Source: Arthrobacter sp. 260
Lineage (GTDB): Bacteria > Actinomycetota > Actinomycetes > Actinomycetales > Micrococcaceae
Direction: 5' to 3'
Assembly (NCBI RefSeq): GCF_013116745.1
Contig: NZ_JABFOE010000005.1
Location: 1 to 64,000, forward strand
Length of the DNA: 64,000 nucleotides
Shown: positions 61,005 to 64,000 of the stretch, piece after piece
Numbering within the stretch: the first letter of the stretch is position 1
Layout of the letters: each line of letters starts with the position of its first letter
Position numbers and translations under genes: made by a program
The notes under the pieces: generated by a model
Told to the model about the DNA's origin: nothing
Seen by the model: the letters and a program-made list of their open reading frames with translations, nothing else
Database searches by the model: none

Positions 61005-61034
61005 TAGTGGTTATATGAACTACAGGAACCACTA
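61005..61034. promoter_or_regulatory. Inverted repeat upstream of DUF7455 gene
   Basis: tagtggtt (61005-61012) and aaccacta (61027-61034) are perfect 8-bp complements with a 14-base spacer. The right arm touches the AAGGAGG ribosome site. The spacer and left arm contain ttatat, a possible -10. It could be an operator over the promoter or, if transcribed, a leader hairpin next to the ribosome site. Confidence 0.5.
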
Positions 61035-61045
61035 AGGAGGCAATT

Positions 61046-61270
61046 ATGACAACAGCAGTAGCAACCCGCGAAATGACCGCGCTGGACCGCTGTGACCGCT
61101 GCGGAGCCCAGGCCTATGTGCGCGCAGTACTTCAGTCCTCCGGTGGTGAGCTGCTCTTTTGTGGCCACCACGCGCGTTCCGTTGAGTCGAATCTGAGGCC
61201 GCTGACGTCCGAGTGGCAGGATGAGACCAACCGTCTGCATGCAGCACCCGGACCGGTAAGCGAAGACTAG
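61046..61270 (+). CDS. DUF7455 small zinc-ribbon-like protein
   Basis: A 74-residue protein from ATG 61046 with AAGGAGG six bases upstream, a very strong ribosome site. It has CDRCGAQAYVRAVL near the N-terminus and LLFCGHHAR about 20 residues later, so two Cys plus Cys/His probably hold one zinc. Small proteins of this type are conserved beside sigma factor genes in actinobacteria; function unknown. It ends at the shared bidirectional terminator. Confidence 0.92.
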   Translation: MTTAVATREMTALDRCDRCGAQAYVRAVLQSSGGELLFCGHHARSVESNLRPLTSEWQDETNRLHAAPGPVSED

Positions 61271-61308
61271 AAGCGTCACCCGGGCCGCCAATAGCGGCCT
61301 GAAATTAG

Positions 61309-61343
61309 AAAGGACCCCCACACCTGAGGTGTGGGGGTCCTTT
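61309..61343. terminator. Bidirectional terminator between DUF7455 and sigA
   Basis: A perfect 16-bp stem (61309-61324 with 61328-61343) and three-base loop. The A-run on the left arm and T-run on the right give U-rich ends in both directions, with TTTCT on the plus strand and TTTCTAATTT on the minus strand. A smaller ggccgc/gcggcc hairpin precedes it at 61283-61299. Confidence 0.92.
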
Positions 61344-61379
61344 CTGGTTGGAGCCGGTGTTCGGAGGCCCCAGGGCTTG

Positions 61380-62627
61380 CTAGTCGAGGTAGTCGCGCAG
61401 CACCTGCGACCGGGACGGGTGACGCAGCTTGGACATTGTCTTCGATTCGATCTGGCGGATCCGCTCGCGGGTCACACCGTAGACCTTACCGATTTCGTCT
61501 AACGTCTTCGGCTGTCCGTCAGTGAGGCCGAAGCGCATTGCGACGACGCCCGCCTCCCGTTCCGACAGCGTGTCGAGCACCGAGTGCAACTGTTCCTGCA
61601 GCAGCGTGAAGCTAACGGCGTCGGCGGGTACCACGGCTTCGGAGTCCTCGATCAGGTCACCGAACTCCGAGTCGCCGTCTTCACCCAGCGGGGTATGCAG
61701 CGAGATGGGCTCGCGACCGTACTTCTGGACCTCGACAACCTTCTCGGGTGTCATGTCCAGTTCGAGCGCGAGTTCCTCAGGCGTGGGTTCGCGACCCAGG
61801 TCCTGAAGCATCTGCCGCTGTACCCGGGCCAGCTTGTTGATGACCTCGACCATGTGGACAGGGATGCGGATGGTCCGTGCCTGGTCGGCCATGGCACGGG
61901 TGATGGCCTGGCGGATCCACCAGGTGGCGTAGGTGGAGAACTTGAAGCCCTTGGTGTAGTCGAACTTCTCGACCGCGCGGATCAAGCCCAGGTTCCCCTC
62001 CTGGATGAGGTCAAGGAACAGCATGCCGCGGCCGGTGTAACGCTTGGCCAGGGAAACCACCAGACGGAGGTTCGCTTCCAGCAGGTGGTTCTTGGCGCGC
62101 TTGCCGTCGTGGATGACCCATTCCAGTTCACGGCGCAGTTTCGGATCCAGCGGCTTCGCGGCGTCCTTGTCTGCAGCGAGCTTTTCCTCGGCGAAGAGGC
62201 CAGCCTCGATGCGGAGGGCAAGATCGACTTCCTGCTCCGCGTTCAGCAGAGCCACCTTGCCGATCTGCTTCAGGTAGTCCTTGACGGGGTCCGCGGTCGC
62301 GCCGGCAGAGATAACCTGCTGGGCGGGGGCGTCGTCGTCGTCGGCGTCCGAGTAGACGAAGCCTGAGCCGGCCTTGGTTTCAGCCTCGGCGGCTGCGCGC
62401 TCGGTGGTTTCAGCGGGCTCGACGGGGTTTCCCGCGGCGTCGATCTCCGGGCTGTCGTCTTCAACCTCAGCGGCGGCGGCGTTCTGCGCTGCCGCCTTCG
62501 CGGCCCGTGCTGACAAGGGCTTCACAGCAGCGGTCTTCGGTGCCGCCTTCTTGGGGGCGGCCCGGCGTTTGGTGGTCGTTGCCCCGGGTTCTGTTACATC
62601 CGGTGCAGTTGTCTTCTTGGCCGACAC
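61380..62627 (-). CDS. sigA: Primary RNA polymerase sigma factor SigA/RpoD
   Basis: A 415-residue principal sigma factor. Residues 1-110 are Lys/Ala-rich then acidic, typical of actinobacteria. Region 1.2 begins [16 protein letters not shown], region 2 contains [20 protein letters not shown] and [16 protein letters not shown], region 3 [16 protein letters not shown], and region 4.2 [23 protein letters not shown] 62627 with GAAAGG six bases upstream is preferred to TTG 62663. It shares the terminator with the convergent DUF7455 gene. Confidence 0.97.
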   Translation of the reverse strand: MSAKKTTAPDVTEPGATTTKRRAAPKKAAPKTAAVKPLSARAAKAAAQNAAAAEVEDDSPEIDAAGNPVEPAETTERAAAEAETKAGSGFVYSDADDDDAPAQQVISAGATADPVKDYLKQIGKVALLNAEQEVDLALRIEAGLFAEEKLAADKDAAKPLDPKLRRELEWVIHDGKRAKNHLLEANLRLVVSLAKRYTGRGMLFLDLIQEGNLGLIRAVEKFDYTKGFKFSTYATWWIRQAITRAMADQARTIRIPVHMVEVINKLARVQRQMLQDLGREPTPEELALELDMTPEKVVEVQKYGREPISLHTPLGEDGDSEFGDLIEDSEAVVPADAVSFTLLQEQLHSVLDTLSEREAGVVAMRFGLTDGQPKTLDEIGKVYGVTRERIRQIESKTMSKLRHPSRSQVLRDYLD

Positions 62628-62911
62628 AGAGAACCTTTCATACGGCGTCTGTGATGCTGCCAAGGGGGCAACACCACTATGACCCTGTCAAGTCCGTGAT
62701 TGAATTCAAGGAGATTGACGGGGCTTTCCTCATTGAAGAGGAACCGTCCCGCCGCCTGCACTATTCCCCAACCATCCAGCAAAGGATGGCCGGTTGAGAT
62801 ACAGAACACTTCTTGACACACGAACCCGACCGGGTCTCGACTCCCATTGTCGCACGATTCGCGGGCTTCGATAAATCCTCTGCCCATCCGAAACCGCCCT
62901 CGCGCCACCGC

Positions 62912-64000
62912 TTAGGGGGCAGATGGGTTGCCGTTCCGCCACGCCAGATCCTTGTCCCTTGACCATTCTGCGAGCATGCCCCGCGCCACCACCTCCTCCA
63001 GCAGTTCAGCGAGCCTGTAGCCGGGTTCGACCGTCAACGCCCGCTGGAAATAGAGGTGCGCCCGGGAGCCCCTGCCGCGTGCCCACTCGATCCACCCGAG
63101 CATGGTCAGCAGGGCGGCAAGCGGCTCCCCCTCGGCAACGGCGGACAACTGGGTCAGATGGTGGTGTGCTGCATCAATGCGTTGCCATTGCAGCTGGCCA
63201 CGGTACTGGCCGATCAGGACACTGCAGTAGTTGTCGGCGGCTGCCCGCTCGGGTGCGTCCCGGTCGGCGTCGGCCTGGGCTGTACCGGCGAGCCCAGTAC
63301 CCCTGAGGAGACCGAGCCCGGATGCCCCCTGCAGGGCCATTGACTTCCCCAGCCCCGTGAGCACCAGTACTGAGTCCCGCAGGGTGCGGCAGGTGAGCGA
63401 TGCCAGGAGGTGAGTGGTCGTTTCGAGGTCCGGGGTGGATTCCCCGGTGTGATCCTCCAGGAGGTGGTCCGCGGGCGCGGGGGGCGACGGCGCCGCAGGA
63501 ACTGCAGATTTGGTGGTGAGCAACTCCTCCCAGAGCGCGAGGGTGGCAGTGAATTGGGAGGTATTCCGCCACCGCCGTCGCAGACGGGATTCCTCGGCCC
63601 GCCACCGGCAGGTGAGGTCCGCCCGATCCGTCCACGGTTCGTGGCCGCCAACTCCGACGGCGGCGGTCAACGAGTCAGCATAACTGCTCCCCCGGTAGAC
63701 CAGTTCCGCGTTCAGCGGGCTGTCCTGGACGCTTGCCAGGGGGTGCCCCGGCCAGGGGCAGCACTTCGGGTCCTCACAGAAGTAGTCGCGCCAGCAGGTC
63801 TCGTTCACCAGCCAGCCATCGCGCAGGGCCAGCCCCACCTCGTCGAGTGACTGCCTGAGGCGGCCGACGATCTCGTAGTGGGGTGGTGGCCCGTGCCGGT
63901 CCCACGGCTCCCCCGTGTAAAGGATCATCAGCGTGCCGTCCGCGGAGGTGTCGGCGGTAAGAATTGAGCAAAGGCCCGACGCATAGGCAACCGGGTCAGC
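62912..64000 (-). CDS. DUF4192 domain protein, N-terminus cut by window edge
   Basis: At least 362 residues, open to the right edge. The frame continues past the internal ATG 63928 with ADPVAYASGLCSILTADTSA, which matches the DUF4192 N-terminal half, so the true start lies outside. Other features are LMILYTGEPWDRHGPPPHYE, DGWLVNETCWRDYFCEDP with CCPWPGHPL (Cys-rich), and a C-terminal helical part with LAALLTMLGWIEWARGRGSR. Actinobacterial family with no proven function. It is encoded upstream of sigA on the same strand, about 280 bases away; that gap holds the sigA promoter. Confidence 0.92.
   Translation of the reverse strand, partial: ADPVAYASGLCSILTADTSADGTLMILYTGEPWDRHGPPPHYEIVGRLRQSLDEVGLALRDGWLVNETCWRDYFCEDPKCCPWPGHPLASVQDSPLNAELVYRGSSYADSLTAAVGVGGHEPWTDRADLTCRWRAEESRLRRRWRNTSQFTATLALWEELLTTKSAVPAAPSPPAPADHLLEDHTGESTPDLETTTHLLASLTCRTLRDSVLVLTGLGKSMALQGASGLGLLRGTGLAGTAQADADRDAPERAAADNYCSVLIGQYRGQLQWQRIDAAHHHLTQLSAVAEGEPLAALLTMLGWIEWARGRGSRAHLYFQRALTVEPGYRLAELLEEVVARGMLAEWSRDKDLAWRNGNPSAP

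Noticed and set aside
62628-62911. Clear sigA promoter, based on a TTGACA at about 62690
   Set aside because: No acceptable -10 element lies 16-18 bases downstream, so I left it unassigned; otherwise I see nothing specific in this gap.

Overview
This 64 kb window is chromosomal DNA from a high-GC Gram-positive bacterium, most likely an Arthrobacter-like member of the Micrococcaceae. The evidence is a set of actinobacterial families in their usual order: rplU-rpmA-obgE-proB-proA-nadD-rsfS, RNase E beside dxs, a dut/DUF3710/OB-fold/DUF3159 block, SepH, a ParC/ParE-type topoisomerase pair, the principal sigma factor, and DUF4193, DUF3093, DUF5998, DUF7455 and DUF4192 proteins. A secreted ice-binding (DUF3494) protein at the left edge suggests a cold environment. 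No insertion sequence, prophage, integrase or CRISPR array is visible. The only RNA gene is tRNA-Ala(GGC).

Region 1 (1-7.5 kb) is accessory. It holds the C-terminally cut ice-binding gene, whose start is shifted out of frame at a poly-A run, then VOC and DUF1801 proteins and a lipoprotein, then a minus-strand operon of histidine kinase, response regulator and NatAB-type ABC transporter.

Region 2 (7.5-14.3 kb) is the most distinctive part. A five-gene minus-strand operon encodes an N-carbamoylase/allantoate-type hydrolase, a DUF5058 membrane protein with a second membrane protein, an M20 amidohydrolase and an amidase-signature enzyme. A divergent LacI-type regulator faces it across an intergenic region with three copies of one palindrome. 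It looks like a regulated uptake and hydrolysis pathway for acylated or carbamoylated amino acids with an uncharacterised transporter. The regulator has no ordinary start codon; its in-frame start position reads ATC.

Region 3 (14.3-24.5 kb) is a mixed set: a uridine-kinase-like protein, a class II glutamine amidotransferase, an AI-2E-type permease, a ClC-type channel, two tandem SHOCT proteins, a lipoprotein, a GGDEF protein, a DUF808 protein and the tRNA with a strong terminator.

Region 4 (24.5-39.6 kb) is a minus-strand housekeeping series: RsfS, NadD, ProA, ProB, Obg, L27, L21, RNase E, DXS and a TRAM-type RNA methyltransferase.

Region 5 (39.6-46.7 kb) starts with a KimA-like potassium permease facing two TrkA/RCK proteins, then the conserved DUF3159/OB-fold/DUF3710/dut block and DUF3093/DUF4193.

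Region 6 (46.7-64 kb) carries SepH, thymidine kinase, an alkaline-phosphatase-fold protein, DUF5998, a GNAT/acyl-CoA synthetase fusion, ParC, a GNAT, a BlaI/M56 pair with a clear operator, ParE, DUF7455, the primary sigma factor, and a DUF4192 protein cut by the right edge.

All domain and family calls come from reading translations and recalled family features; no database search was run.
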